Positions 9,022-17,736 are shown, counted from the stretch's first letter. The stretch: DNA of 64,000 bases from VHCN01 sp964589935 (GCA_964589935.1 CAZPVD010000013.1:1-64000), one strand, 5' to 3'. Numbers and translations: made by a program. Notes: generated by a model from the sequence alone, not told the origin.

Positions 9022-12000
9022 TTATCCGACACGCGGCGCGAGGATTCGACTCAAAAATTGGCCCGTGTGACTTGCAATGACGCGCGCGATGACTTCCGGC
9101 GGGCCTTCCGCCACGATTCGCCCGCCGCCGTCGCCGCCTTCGGGGCCGAGGTCAATCACCCAGTCCGCACACTTGATCACGTCGAGGTTGTGCTCGATGA
9201 CGAGCAGCGTGTTGCCCGGCGCGCGGAGTTTGAACAAAACTTCCAGCAGCTTGCTCACGTCATGGAAGTGCAGGCCGGTCGTCGGTTCGTCGAGGATGTA
9301 AAGCGTGCGGCCCGTTTGTTTGCGCGAGAGTTCCGAGGCGAGCTTTACGCGCTGCGCCTCGCCGCCGGAGAGCGTTGTGGCCTGCTGGCCGAGCCGCACG
9401 TAGCCGAGGCCGACCTCGGCGAGCGTGAGGCACGGATCGTAAATCTGCGGCACGGCGCGGAAAAACGTCACCGCCTCGTCCACCGTCATGTCGAGCACGT
9501 CGGCGATGTTCATGCCCTTGTAGGCGATTTCGAGCGTCTCGCGGTTGTAGCGTTTGCCGGCGCACGCCTCGCACGTGACATACACCGGCGGCAGGAAGTG
9601 CATTTCAATTTTGATCAACCCGTCGCCTTCGCACTTTTCGCAGCGGCCGCCTTTCACATTGAAGCTGAACCGGCCCGCGTCGTAGCCGCGCACCTTTGCC
9701 GCGGGCAGCTTGCTGAACAAATCGCGGATCGCATTGAACATGCCCGTGTAGGTTGCCGGGTTGCTGCGCGGCGTGCGGCCAATCGGCGACTGGTCAATCA
9801 CAATGACCTTGTCGAGGTTCGCGACGCCGCGAAGCTCGCGGTGCGCGCCGGGCCGCTCCTTCGAGCCGAACCATTGCCGGAACAGCGCGCGCTGCAAAAT
9901 GTCCACAACGAGCGTGCTCTTGCCGCTGCCGCTCACGCCGGTGACGCATGTGAGCGTGCCGAGCGGGATGCGCGCGTCCACGTTTTTCAAATTGTTCTCC
10001 GTCGCGCCGAGCACTTCGATCCAGCCGCGATCTCGCGACGGGGCAACGCGTTTTTTTGGAATGGGAATGCTGAGTTCTCCGTTGAGATAACGGCCGGTGA
10101 ACGAGCGCGGACTCGCAAGAATGTCCGCGAGCGCGCCCTGTGCGACGAGTTCGCCGCCGCGCACGCCCGCGCCGGGGCCGAGGTCAATGATGTGGTCGGC
10201 GCGGCGGATCGTGTCCTCGTCATGCTCGACAACGAGCACGGTGTTGCCGAGGTCGCGGAGGCCTTCGAGCGTGGCCAGCAGGCGCTCGTTGTCGCGCTGG
10301 TGCAGCCCGATGCTCGGCTCGTCGAGGATGTAGATGACGCCGACGAGTCCCGCGCCAATCTGCGTCGCGAGCCGGATGCGCTGCGCCTCGCCGCCGGAAA
10401 GTGTGCCGCTCTCGCGGTTGAGCGTGAGGTAGCCGAGGCCAACGTTTTTGAGAAAGCCGAGCCGCGCGCGGATTTCTTTGATAAGATCACCGGCGATTTT
10501 CTGCTGGAACTCGGTGAGTGCGAGCGAGGCGAAGAATTCATCCGCCTTCTCGACGGACAACGTGCATACGTCCATGATGGAGAGGCCGGGAATTCGGGAA
10601 GTTGTATGGTTCAAGTTTTCAGTTTTGAGTTCCTGAACACTTGAAACCTGAAACTTGAAACTCTCGTCGCCAAGCGTCACCGCGAGCACTTCGGGCTTCA
10701 GCCGTTTGCCGCCGCAGGCGTCGCAGTGCTGCGGGGCCATGAACGCCTTGAGCCGGTTCTTCGTGAACTCGCTTTCGCTCTCGGCGTAGAGGCGTGCGAG
10801 GTTTGGCATCACACCCTCGAAGGGCCGCGTGATCTTGCTCATCTTGCCGGCGCGCATGAAGTTGAAGCTGATTTCCGTCTCGCCCGTGCCGTGCAGGAGC
10901 ACGTTGCGGAACTCGGCGGGCAGCGTCTTGAACGGCACTTCGAGACTCACACCGTAATGTGCCGCGAGGCCGCGCAGCAGCGCCTTGTAATACACCACCA
11001 TCCGCTTGCCGCCGCGCCGCCACGGGAGAACCGCGCCGCTCTCCAATGACTTTTCCAGATCCGGCACGACGAGGCCGGGATCGAACACGAGTTTCTGCCC
11101 AAGCCCGTGACAAACCGGGCACGCGCCGAACGGAGAGTTGAAGGAGAAATGCTTCGGCGTGAGCGTGTCGAAACTTTTGCCCGTCGCGGGCGAATACATC
11201 CGATTCGAGTGGAGAGTTTCAGTCCAAATGCTTGCGTCGAGGGTCGAGGGTCGAGAGTCGAGTGCCGGACGTATTTTCTGGGCCTCGACTCTCGGCTCTC
11301 GGCTCTCGACCTGCGGGTCTTGGTGCAGCACGAGCACGCGGCCTTCGCCCCATTTCAGCGCGGTTTCCACGGAGTCGGCGAGGCGCACGCGGATTTTGTC
11401 ATCAATGACCAGGCGATCCACCACCACGTCAATGTCGTGCTTCAACTTGGGATCGAGCTTCACGCGGACGTTCGCGGCGAGCTCGACAAATTCACCGTCC
11501 ACGCGCGCGCGCACGAAGCCTTCGCGGGCGAGCCGCTCGATCACGTCGCGGAACTCGCCGCGTCCATCGCGAATGACGGGCGCGAGCAGCATCACACGGG
11601 ACTTCATCGGCAGCGCGAGGATTTTGTCCACGATCTCGCTCGTGCTTTGCGCGCGGATGGGCACGCCGGTTTCGGGGCAGTGCGGCTGGCCGAGGTGCGC
11701 GAAAAGCAGGCGCAAATAATCGTAAATCTCCGTCGTCGTCGCGATGATCGAGCGCGGGTTCGAGCCAGAACTGCGCTGCTCGATGGCGATGGTCGGCGAG
11801 AGACCTTCGATGTAATCCACGTCGGGCTTTTCAAGCTGGTCGAGAAATTGCCGCGCGTAGGCCGAGAGCGACTCGACGTATTTGCGCTGTCCCTCGGCGT
11901 AGATCGTGTCGAAGGCGAGCGACGACTTGCCGCTGCCGCTCAGGCCGGTGAGGACCACGAGCCGGTCGCGCGGGATGGACAGCGTGAGGTTCTTGAGGTT

Positions 12001-12042
12001 GTGCTGCCTCGCGCCGCCGATTCGTATTAAGCCCTGTGCCAT
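9022..12042 (-). CDS. uvrA: Excinuclease ABC subunit A
   Basis: 1006 residues; typical UvrA is about 940-950. It recognises bulky DNA lesions for nucleotide excision repair. Both ABC units are intact: Walker A GLSGSGKSS (33-41) and GVSGSGKST (about 699), signatures LSGGEAQRIRLATQ (about 547) and LSGGEAQRVKLASE (about 890). The C-terminal zinc module is complete (CEKC ... CEAC). In the N-terminal zinc module only the second pair, CPVC, is present; the expected first CxxC is replaced by NRMYSPATG. Two in-frame insertions explain the extra length, at about residues 244-269 and 460-478, both coded by 7-nt repeat arrays (11236-11311 and 10610-10663). Start at 12042 gives the standard N-terminus. 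A divergent gene begins at 12178. Confidence 0.96.
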   Translation of the reverse strand: MAQGLIRIGGARQHNLKNLTLSIPRDRLVVLTGLSGSGKSSLAFDTIYAEGQRKYVESLSAYARQFLDQLEKPDVDYIEGLSPTIAIEQRSSGSNPRSIIATTTEIYDYLRLLFAHLGQPHCPETGVPIRAQSTSEIVDKILALPMKSRVMLLAPVIRDGRGEFRDVIERLAREGFVRARVDGEFVELAANVRVKLDPKLKHDIDVVVDRLVIDDKIRVRLADSVETALKWGEGRVLVLHQDPQVESREPRVEAQKIRPALDSRPSTLDASIWTETLHSNRMYSPATGKSFDTLTPKHFSFNSPFGACPVCHGLGQKLVFDPGLVVPDLEKSLESGAVLPWRRGGKRMVVYYKALLRGLAAHYGVSLEVPFKTLPAEFRNVLLHGTGETEISFNFMRAGKMSKITRPFEGVMPNLARLYAESESEFTKNRLKAFMAPQHCDACGGKRLKPEVLAVTLGDESFKFQVSSVQELKTENLNHTTSRIPGLSIMDVCTLSVEKADEFFASLALTEFQQKIAGDLIKEIRARLGFLKNVGLGYLTLNRESGTLSGGEAQRIRLATQIGAGLVGVIYILDEPSIGLHQRDNERLLATLEGLRDLGNTVLVVEHDEDTIRRADHIIDLGPGAGVRGGELVAQGALADILASPRSFTGRYLNGELSIPIPKKRVAPSRDRGWIEVLGATENNLKNVDARIPLGTLTCVTGVSGSGKSTLVVDILQRALFRQWFGSKERPGAHRELRGVANLDKVIVIDQSPIGRTPRSNPATYTGMFNAIRDLFSKLPAAKVRGYDAGRFSFNVKGGRCEKCEGDGLIKIEMHFLPPVYVTCEACAGKRYNRETLEIAYKGMNIADVLDMTVDEAVTFFRAVPQIYDPCLTLAEVGLGYVRLGQQATTLSGGEAQRVKLASELSRKQTGRTLYILDEPTTGLHFHDVSKLLEVLFKLRAPGNTLLVIEHNLDVIKCADWVIDLGPEGGDGGGRIVAEGPPEVIARVIASHTGQFLSRILAPRVG
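10610..10663. repeat. Heptamer repeat array inside uvrA (array 2)
   Basis: On the plus strand the units are TTCAAGT, TTTCAGT, TTTGAGT, TCCTGAA, then after one base ACTTGAA, ACCTGAA, ACTTGAA, ACTC. The left units are near-complements of the right units, so the array can fold into a hairpin. It is read through in frame by uvrA and adds residues absent from ordinary UvrA between LAVTLGD and the following ISIMDVC-like segment. Confidence 0.85.
11236..11311. repeat. Heptamer repeat array inside uvrA (array 1)
   Basis: Left arm 11236-11263 is four exact-phase heptamers GTCGAGG, GTCGAGG, GTCGAGA, GTCGAGT. Right arm 11284-11311 is CTCGACT, CTCGGCT, CTCGGCT, CTCGACC, the inverted complement. The 20-nt middle is unrelated. 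Coding frame of uvrA runs through on the minus strand, giving a charged insert of about 25 residues just before the N-terminal zinc module. Confidence 0.9.
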
Positions 12043-12177
12043 GCGTCAATTTTCCCAAATGGGCATCCAGCCATCTTAACGCGGAGGTGTCGCGAATGGA
12101 AGCCCGCGCGTCGCGGAAAATTTCTTCACGCCTTTCGGCTGGCTTGGGCGGTGCAGGCCCGTTAAAGTTCCCGGCGC

Positions 12178-13614
12178 ATGAGCAGAGAAGTTCTCGGCAT
12201 CCACCAGAAGGCGCTTCAAATCAACCTCGACGCCGCGCAATACGGCACGTTCGTCGAGATCGGCGCCGGGCAGGAGGTGGCGCGGTGGTTTTTCCGCGTC
12301 GGCGGCGCAAGCGGCACGATTGCGAAAACGATGTCGGCCTACGACATGACGATCAGCGACGCGATCTACGGGCCGTGCGAACGCTACGTCAGCCGGCAGC
12401 GGCTCGAAGCCATGCTCGAGCGCGAATACGAGCTGTTGCTCGAACGGCTCGAATCCAAGCGCGGGGACAAGACGAAGTTTTTTATTTTTGCCGACACGGT
12501 CGCGACGCGCGGCTTCAAGTCCGGCGCCGAGGGCCACGGCTGGCTGGGCGTTCGTTTCCAGACCGAGCCTCGCGGCGAGCCGTCGCAAATCCTGCTGCAC
12601 ACCCGCCTGCTCGATCCCGAAACCGTGCAGGAGCAGGAGGCGCTTGGCGCGCTCGGCGTGAACCTCATCCACAGCGCGATGTATCTTCACGCAGACCCGT
12701 TCGCGCTCGTGGACTCGCTGCTGGACAACCTCACCTCCGAACGCATCGAGGTGGACATGATCAAGTTCAGCGGGCCGAAGTTCACCGGCGTGGACAACCG
12801 CATCATGGCCCTGCAGCTCGTGCAGAAGGGCCTGACGAAGGCCGCCATGTTCACCGCCAAGGGCGAGGTCGTCCGCCCCGCCGACGAACTTTACAAGAAG
12901 TGCATCATCGTCGAGCGCGGAAGTTTCAGGCCCATCACGCACATCACGCTCGATATGCTCAACTGCGCCACCGGCATGTTTGTGCAGGAGCCGAAGGTGC
13001 AGGGCGAGGACGTGATGGTGCTCATGGAGATGACACTGAAAAATCTCACCGACGGCGACAAGCCCGTGGATCACCAGGATTTCCTCGCGCGCGTGGACAT
13101 CCTCAGCGCGCTCGGCAAAAACGTGCTTATCTCCAACTATCTCGAATACTACCGGCTCGCGGGCTACCTCTTCCTCTACACAAAAAAAATGATCGGCCTC
13201 GCGATGGGCGTGCCGAGTTTGCGCGAGGTTTTCGATGAGAAATACTACACGCACCTCGAGGGCGGCATTCTCGAATCCTTCGGCCGCCTTTTCAAAAACG
13301 ACCTCAAGCTCTACGTCTATCCGCTCCAGGAGCCGAAGACCGGCGCGCTCATCACCGCCGGCAATCTCCGCGTCGCGCCGAATCTCCGCCATCTCTACGC
13401 CTACCTTGTCGAGAACCGCTTCATCGAGAGCCTGCGCGATTACAACGAGGCCTACCTGCCGATTTTCTCGCGAGACGTGCTCTCCAAGCTCCGCGCCGGC
13501 GATCCGTCGTGGGAAGCCGCCGTGCCGCCCATCGTCGCGCAGATGATCAGGGAACGCCGCCTCTTCAACTACAAGGCGCCCGGCGAACTTGCTGTGCCGC
13601 CCGCGGCGAACTGA
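12178..13614 (+). CDS. Conserved protein of unknown function
   Basis: 478 residues, no signal peptide or membrane helix. The sequence looks strongly conserved, with glycine and charged motifs such as GTFVEIGAGQEVARWFFRVG (residues about 24-43), SAYDMTISDAIYGP, FFIFADTVATRGF, GHGWLGVRFQ, and VDMIKFSGPKFTGVDNRIMA. I recognise the family only as one that recurs across diverse bacteria under inconsistent automatic names; I cannot assign a reaction. It begins a short plus-strand pair with pyrD, which follows after 7 nt, and is divergent from uvrA. Start at 12178 follows a stop-rich leader. A cytosolic enzyme or nucleotide-binding protein is possible but unproven. Confidence 0.85.
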   Translation: MSREVLGIHQKALQINLDAAQYGTFVEIGAGQEVARWFFRVGGASGTIAKTMSAYDMTISDAIYGPCERYVSRQRLEAMLEREYELLLERLESKRGDKTKFFIFADTVATRGFKSGAEGHGWLGVRFQTEPRGEPSQILLHTRLLDPETVQEQEALGALGVNLIHSAMYLHADPFALVDSLLDNLTSERIEVDMIKFSGPKFTGVDNRIMALQLVQKGLTKAAMFTAKGEVVRPADELYKKCIIVERGSFRPITHITLDMLNCATGMFVQEPKVQGEDVMVLMEMTLKNLTDGDKPVDHQDFLARVDILSALGKNVLISNYLEYYRLAGYLFLYTKKMIGLAMGVPSLREVFDEKYYTHLEGGILESFGRLFKNDLKLYVYPLQEPKTGALITAGNLRVAPNLRHLYAYLVENRFIESLRDYNEAYLPIFSRDVLSKLRAGDPSWEAAVPPIVAQMIRERRLFNYKAPGELAVPPAAN

Positions 13615-13621
13615 TCCCGTC

Positions 13622-14794
13622 ATGAGCTGGCTCTACCGCGCCTGCGCCCGGCCGCTTCTCTTCTCGTTCGACTCAGAGGCAATCCACAACCTCACCCTCG
13701 ACACGCTCGGCCGCGTCGGACGGAGCGAATTGATGTGCGACGCGCTCGCATCGTTTTTTGCCGCGCCGCAATTGCCGGTCGAGGTGTTCGGTTTGAAATT
13801 TCCAAATCCTGTCGGCCTGGCCGCGGGCATGGACAAACGCGCCGCCGCCGCGCCCGCGTGGCACGCGCTCGGCTTTGGCTTCAGCGAACTCGGCGGCGTG
13901 ACGTGGCACGCGCAGCCCGGCAACGAACCGCCGCGCATGTTTCGCGCGGTCGCCGACGAGGCGCTCGTGAACCGCATGGGCTTCAACAACGGCGGCGCGG
14001 AAGCGATGGCCGCGACGCTCGCGGAGTGGCGCGCGCTCGGTCGCTGGCCCGCGCATCCCGTCGGCATCAATCTCGGCAAATCCAAAATCGCCCCGCTTGA
14101 AAAAGCAGCCGAGGATTACGCGAACTCCTTCCGCGCACTGCGCGAACACGCGGACTTCTTCGTCGTCAACGTGAGTTCTCCGAACACGCCGAACCTGCGG
14201 CAGCTTCAGGACAAGGCGGCGCTCGACGAAATTCTCGCCGCACTTCAAGAAATCAACTGCGCAGGCGAGAGGCGAGAGGCGAGAGGCGAGAGGCAACAAG
14301 CATCCGGTGCCTCCGCCTCTCCGCCCATCGCCCATCGCCCATCGCCCATTCTCGTCAAAGTCGCGCCCGATCTTTCGTTCGAGGCACTCGATGAAATCCT
14401 CGAACTCGCCGGCCCGCGCCGCCTCGCCGGCATCGTCGCGACGAACACCACCATCACGCGGCCCGCGACGACGGACGAGTCGTGCCAGCGCACCTACTCG
14501 CAGACTGGCGGGTTGAGCGGCCGTCCACTGCGCGCGCGCTCGACGGAAGTGGTGCGGCATCTCTTCCGGCAAACGCGCGGTGCGCTGCCCGTCATCGGCG
14601 TCGGTGGCATTTTTAGCGCGGACGACGCGTGGGAAAAAATCACCGCTGGCGCGTCACTCGTGCAGGTCTACACGGGGCTGGTTTACGAGGGGCCGGGCAT
14701 CGCACGCGACATCGTGAGCGGTCTGCGCGAGCGGCTTGAACAAGCCGGCCTGAGCGAACTCAAACAGGCCATTGGAATTACTGCGCGGGATTAA
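13622..14794 (+). CDS. pyrD: Dihydroorotate dehydrogenase (quinone type)
   Basis: 390 residues versus 336-350 usual. It oxidises dihydroorotate to orotate in pyrimidine synthesis, passing electrons to quinone at the membrane. Class 2 features: N-terminal amphipathic region (YRACARPLLFSFDSEAIHNL), FPNPVGLAAGMDKRA, VNVSSPNTPNLRQLQ with the active-site Ser typical of class 2, ILVKVAPDLS, ATNTTITR, GGLSGRPL, IGVGGIFSADDAW and the FMN-phosphate loop AGASLVQVYTGL. The extra length is an insert at about residues 215-243 coded by heptamer arrays (14264-14349), placed between AALQEINC and ILVKVAPDLS, where ordinary enzymes have a short loop. Start at ATG 13622, 7 nt after the upstream gene; an in-frame upstream ATG at 13589 overlaps that gene and is less likely. 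Confidence 0.95.
   Translation: MSWLYRACARPLLFSFDSEAIHNLTLDTLGRVGRSELMCDALASFFAAPQLPVEVFGLKFPNPVGLAAGMDKRAAAAPAWHALGFGFSELGGVTWHAQPGNEPPRMFRAVADEALVNRMGFNNGGAEAMAATLAEWRALGRWPAHPVGINLGKSKIAPLEKAAEDYANSFRALREHADFFVVNVSSPNTPNLRQLQDKAALDEILAALQEINCAGERREARGERQQASGASASPPIAHRPSPILVKVAPDLSFEALDEILELAGPRRLAGIVATNTTITRPATTDESCQRTYSQTGGLSGRPLRARSTEVVRHLFRQTRGALPVIGVGGIFSADDAWEKITAGASLVQVYTGLVYEGPGIARDIVSGLRERLEQAGLSELKQAIGITARD
14264..14349. repeat. Heptamer repeat array inside pyrD
   Basis: Left arm 14264-14294: GGCGAGA four times plus GGC. Right arm 14322-14349: CGCCCAT four times. The complement of the right unit (ATGGGCG) matches the left unit at most positions, so an imperfect hairpin is possible. 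The intervening 27 nt also contain GCCTCCGCCTCT. Frame is kept, inserting an Arg/Glu/Ala-rich loop and a His/Pro/Ser-rich loop into PyrD. Confidence 0.9.
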
Positions 14795-14848
14795 CCGCAA
14801 ACGCACCAAGAAAAACTGCCGCGATTGCTGACTTTTCGTCTTGGCGGT

Positions 14849-15514
14849 TCAAGGAAACGTCGTCTTGTCCTCGCACGGTTCCAGTTTCGCAATCTGGCGC
14901 ATGAGTTCCTCGGCGATCTCCTGGTAAATTTGCTTGAGGCGCGGCTTCGAGCACGTCTTCGCCTCGGCACGTTCCTTTTCGAACATCATCGGGTGGCCGT
15001 ATTTCACGGTCACTGCGTGTGGACGCGGAAACTTCCCGTGCCGCGGCCACGCGTCGAACGTGCCCCACACGCGCACCGGCACGACGGGCGCGGCGGACTT
15101 GATGATGGTCAGCCCGACGCCCGGTCGCGCGGGCTGGAGTTTGCCGTCGCGCGTGCGAGTGCCTTCAGGAAAAAGGATGATGCCGCCGCCGTTGAGAAGC
15201 CGGTCGAGGATGCCCTTGAGTCCCGCCGCGCCGCCGCCTTCGCGGTCCACGGGCACGACATTCAAAGAACGCAAATACGCGCCGAAGAGCGGCCAGCGGA
15301 AGAGCGTGTCGCGCGCGAGGTAGTTGATGCCACGCTTGAGTCCCGACCCGATGAGCGGCGGGTCGAGGTAGCTGGCGTGGTTCGCCGCGAGGATGACCGG
15401 CCCGGTGAGCGGCACGCGTTCGGGATGAAACACGCGCCAGCGGAAATACGTCGCGAAGACGAGCCGGCAAAGGCTCCAGGTCAGGTAGTAACTCGGATTC
15501 ATGCCGGCGGCCAT
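14849..15514 (-). CDS. plsC: 1-acyl-sn-glycerol-3-phosphate acyltransferase
   Basis: 221 residues. It transfers an acyl group to lysophosphatidate in phospholipid synthesis at the inner membrane. The catalytic NHASYLD motif (H-x4-D) is at about residues 45-51, the second block is FPEGTRTRDGKL near 115-126, and the later block is PVVPVRVWGTFDAWPR. The N-terminus (YYLTWSLCRLVFATYFRW) is a hydrophobic membrane anchor. It is the third gene after aroA and cmk, 6 nt behind cmk, so almost certainly in that operon; cmk-plsC pairing is common in bacteria. It converges on pyrD. Confidence 0.9.
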   Translation of the reverse strand: MAAGMNPSYYLTWSLCRLVFATYFRWRVFHPERVPLTGPVILAANHASYLDPPLIGSGLKRGINYLARDTLFRWPLFGAYLRSLNVVPVDREGGGAAGLKGILDRLLNGGGIILFPEGTRTRDGKLQPARPGVGLTIIKSAAPVVPVRVWGTFDAWPRHGKFPRPHAVTVKYGHPMMFEKERAEAKTCSKPRLKQIYQEIAEELMRQIAKLEPCEDKTTFP

Positions 15515-15520
15515 GGCGAA

Positions 15521-16213
15521 TCAAGCCGTCACCGGCTGCAACTCCACCTTGCGGCCCAGCTTGCGCTCCAACTCAGTGACGATGACCTCGCACGTCTGCG
15601 GGATCGTCTGCTGCGAATTATCTATCACCATCGCGCCGAGCGGCACCATGAGCGGCGCGGCGGCGCGCTGGCTGTCGCGATGGTCGCGCGCGGCGAGATT
15701 CTCGGAAACGCCCTCAGCGGCGCGGCGGCGGTTGCGCACGGCAAGCGAGGCGTCGAAATAAAACTTGAAGTCCGTCTCGGGAAAAACATTCGAGCCGATG
15801 TCGCGGCCCTCCATGACGAGGCTGCCGAACTTCACACACTCGCGCTGCTTTTCTTTCATCCACTCGCGCACCTTCGGCACGGCGGCGACGTGTGGCACGG
15901 CGGCGCTGGTTTCGGCGGTGCGGATTTCTTTCTCTGGAAAATAGCCATCCACCAGCAGGCGCACGCGGCCCTCCACGCACACGAGCGAGGTTTTCCACTT
16001 TCGGCAGAGCGCGGCGACGGCCTTGGCGTCGTTCACGTCCGCGCGCTGCTGGAGGCAGTGCCACGCCAGCGTGCGATACATCGCGCCGGTGTCCACATAG
16101 ACGAAGCCGAGCAGCCTCGCGAGGTGGCGCGACGTGCTGCTCTTGCCGCTGGCGCTCGTGCCGTCAACCGCGATGACAATCGGTGAGTTCAATGTTTCAA
16201 GTTTCAAGTTCAA
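15521..16213 (-). CDS. cmk: Cytidylate kinase
   Basis: 230 residues. It phosphorylates CMP and dCMP. Motifs: P-loop AVDGTSASGKSST near residues 15-27, the conserved YVDTGAMYR, and the nucleotide-monophosphate clamp region with MEGRDIGSNVFPETDFKFYFDAS. An in-frame stop sits just upstream of 16213, and the only start codons before the P-loop are TTGs (16213, 16207, 16192), all lying in a heptamer array at 16187-16221. The native start therefore appears to have been overwritten, and the N-terminal MNLKLETLNSP is array-coded. Second gene of aroA-cmk-plsC. Confidence 0.93.
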   Translation of the reverse strand: MNLKLETLNSPIVIAVDGTSASGKSSTSRHLARLLGFVYVDTGAMYRTLAWHCLQQRADVNDAKAVAALCRKWKTSLVCVEGRVRLLVDGYFPEKEIRTAETSAAVPHVAAVPKVREWMKEKQRECVKFGSLVMEGRDIGSNVFPETDFKFYFDASLAVRNRRRAAEGVSENLAARDHRDSQRAAAPLMVPLGAMVIDNSQQTIPQTCEVIVTELERKLGRKVELQPVTA

Positions 16214-16221
16214 AGTTCATT
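16187..16221. repeat. Heptamer repeat array over the cmk start
   Basis: Five consecutive heptamers on the plus strand: GTTCAAT, GTTTCAA, GTTTCAA, GTTCAAA, GTTCATT. No inverted arm is seen. The array occupies the translation start of cmk and its expected ribosome-binding position. Confidence 0.9.
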
Positions 16222-16281
16222 CGATCCGCCCTCGTCGTCATCCTCCTCCTCGGTTCGATTTGACTCACGAGGACGACGGTT

Positions 16282-17736
16282 TCATTCCGCAAACAACTCC
16301 TCCATCGCCAGCTTCCGGCCGGTGCGGCCGTCGAGGATGGTTGCGCCGAGGCCGCGCGGCGGCGGCGTGGCGAGCTTCTGGAAAAAATTCGGGAACGTCT
16401 TCTTCACGCACGCGGGATTCTTGATTTTGATGCCCGGCACTTTCAAGCCGAGAACCGCGAAGCACATCGCCATGCGGTGGTCGTTGTAAGTCTCGATCTC
16501 CGCGCCGTGGAGCTGCGACGGAAACACCGTGAGCGTGTCGCCCTCCTCGACGACCTTCGCGCCGCACTTGGTCAACTCCGTGCGCAACGCGACCACGCGC
16601 TCGCACTCCTGCACGCGCAAACGGCCGAGGTCGGTGAAACGCATTGACAACACAGCGAAGGGCGAGAGAACGATCGCTGTCATTATGCTGTCGCCTAAAT
16701 CCGTGGCGCGCGAGACTGGTTTCTCGTCCTGAATAGCAACGAATTCCTTGAGCCCCTCATCTGGCTGCTCGTTCTCGCGAGCCGACCAGAGACCAAGCCG
16801 CAATGACGAGTTCAGCAGCAAAGCAGCCACAAAACGTTCGTCAACCTGCCAACCTGATTGGGGCCAGTGAGCCACCTTTACGGGATCAAGATGTGTCGTG
16901 CGAACCTCAACTCCGAACTGTTTCGAATACTCCATGAACTCTGGACATCGTATCAGATTCGCTGCCGCAAAGAAATAACTCCCGCTGCTCGCATCCGGCT
17001 CGATTTGAAACTCGCCGCCGCGCATCGGGAACGCCTTCACGAGTTCGCGCGTCATAGTCACGTAGGGCATCTCGTCGTCGTTCGCGCCGGTGACTTCGAT
17101 TTCCCAGCCACCAACGTCAGCGCACAGCAACAGCGCACTGGCAAACTGCGAGCTTTCCTCGACGCTCACCGAACAAGATTTGGTAGGGACGCGCTGCCGC
17201 GCGTCCTGGCCGACCGGCAGGTCGGCCTTACCGCCATAAATTCGCACCGGCAGCTTGTCATTTCCCTTTTCCGACTCGACGCGGTGGCCAAGCTGGCGCA
17301 GCGCGGCGAAAAGCGCGGCCTGCGGGCGCTCGCGCATCCGCGGCACGCCGTCCAAGCGATACACGCCGCTGCCGAGGCAGACGAACGCCGCGAGAAAGCG
17401 CGCCGCCGTCCCCGCGTTGCCGACGAACAGTTCGAGCGGCTGCTCCGCTGTGCCGCCGCGCGGGACTTCGCCGCCTTTGCCATAGACGGTGATGGTGCGG
17501 TTGCACGCCTCGTCCGGGTCCGGCGCGACGTTGACCATGAAGCCGAGTTCCTGCAAACACTCGGCCATCACCTGCGTGTCCTCGCTCCAGAGCGCGCCGC
17601 GCAGCACGGTCTCGCCGTCGGCGAGCGCGGCGAGGATGAGCGCGCGGTTGGTGATGCTCTTGGAGCCGGGCACGGTGATTTCCGCGCGGACAGGCGCGGC
17701 GAGCGGGACGATCTCGATGAGTTCGGGCAGCGGCAT
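16282..17736 (-). CDS. aroA: 3-phosphoshikimate 1-carboxyvinyltransferase (EPSP synthase)
   Basis: 484 residues; usual length is about 430-440. Sixth enzyme of the shikimate pathway. Motifs in order: VPGSKSITNRALILAALADG near residue 22, FVGNAGTAARFLAAFVCLG near 130, VPRMRERPQ, VEESSQFASALLL near 196, SGSYFFAAANLI, ATDLGDSIMTA, and ETYNDHRMAMCFAVLGL near 415. A short insert at about residues 177-184 (QDARQRVP) is coded by an exact palindrome at 17187-17206 and lies just before the SSQFASALLL motif. First gene of aroA-cmk-plsC; aroA next to cmk is a widespread order. It diverges from the lipoprotein gene at 17875. Confidence 0.94.
   Translation of the reverse strand: MPLPELIEIVPLAAPVRAEITVPGSKSITNRALILAALADGETVLRGALWSEDTQVMAECLQELGFMVNVAPDPDEACNRTITVYGKGGEVPRGGTAEQPLELFVGNAGTAARFLAAFVCLGSGVYRLDGVPRMRERPQAALFAALRQLGHRVESEKGNDKLPVRIYGGKADLPVGQDARQRVPTKSCSVSVEESSQFASALLLCADVGGWEIEVTGANDDEMPYVTMTRELVKAFPMRGGEFQIEPDASSGSYFFAAANLIRCPEFMEYSKQFGVEVRTTHLDPVKVAHWPQSGWQVDERFVAALLLNSSLRLGLWSARENEQPDEGLKEFVAIQDEKPVSRATDLGDSIMTAIVLSPFAVLSMRFTDLGRLRVQECERVVALRTELTKCGAKVVEEGDTLTVFPSQLHGAEIETYNDHRMAMCFAVLGLKVPGIKIKNPACVKKTFPNFFQKLATPPPRGLGATILDGRTGRKLAMEELFAE
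17187..17206. repeat. GC-rich hairpin inserted in aroA
   Basis: GGACGCGC at 17187-17194 and GCGCGTCC at 17199-17206 are perfect inverted repeats around a TGCC loop. The surrounding bases (GGTAGG before, TGGCC after) look like a small REP-type unit. It is read in frame by aroA and accounts for a loop absent from most EPSP synthases. Confidence 0.75.

Noticed and set aside
8998..10644. Long plus-strand reading frame opposite uvrA (548 codons)
   Set aside because: Antisense shadow of a well-recognised gene in high-GC DNA; the translation is Arg/Ala/Glu-rich without any motif. The same applies to the long frames at 4052-4912, 14825-16186 and 20535-22388 (plus) and 12076-13623 and 36360-38012 (minus).
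14264..14349. CRISPR-like array
   Set aside because: Seven-nucleotide units with no spacers; no cas genes in the window.
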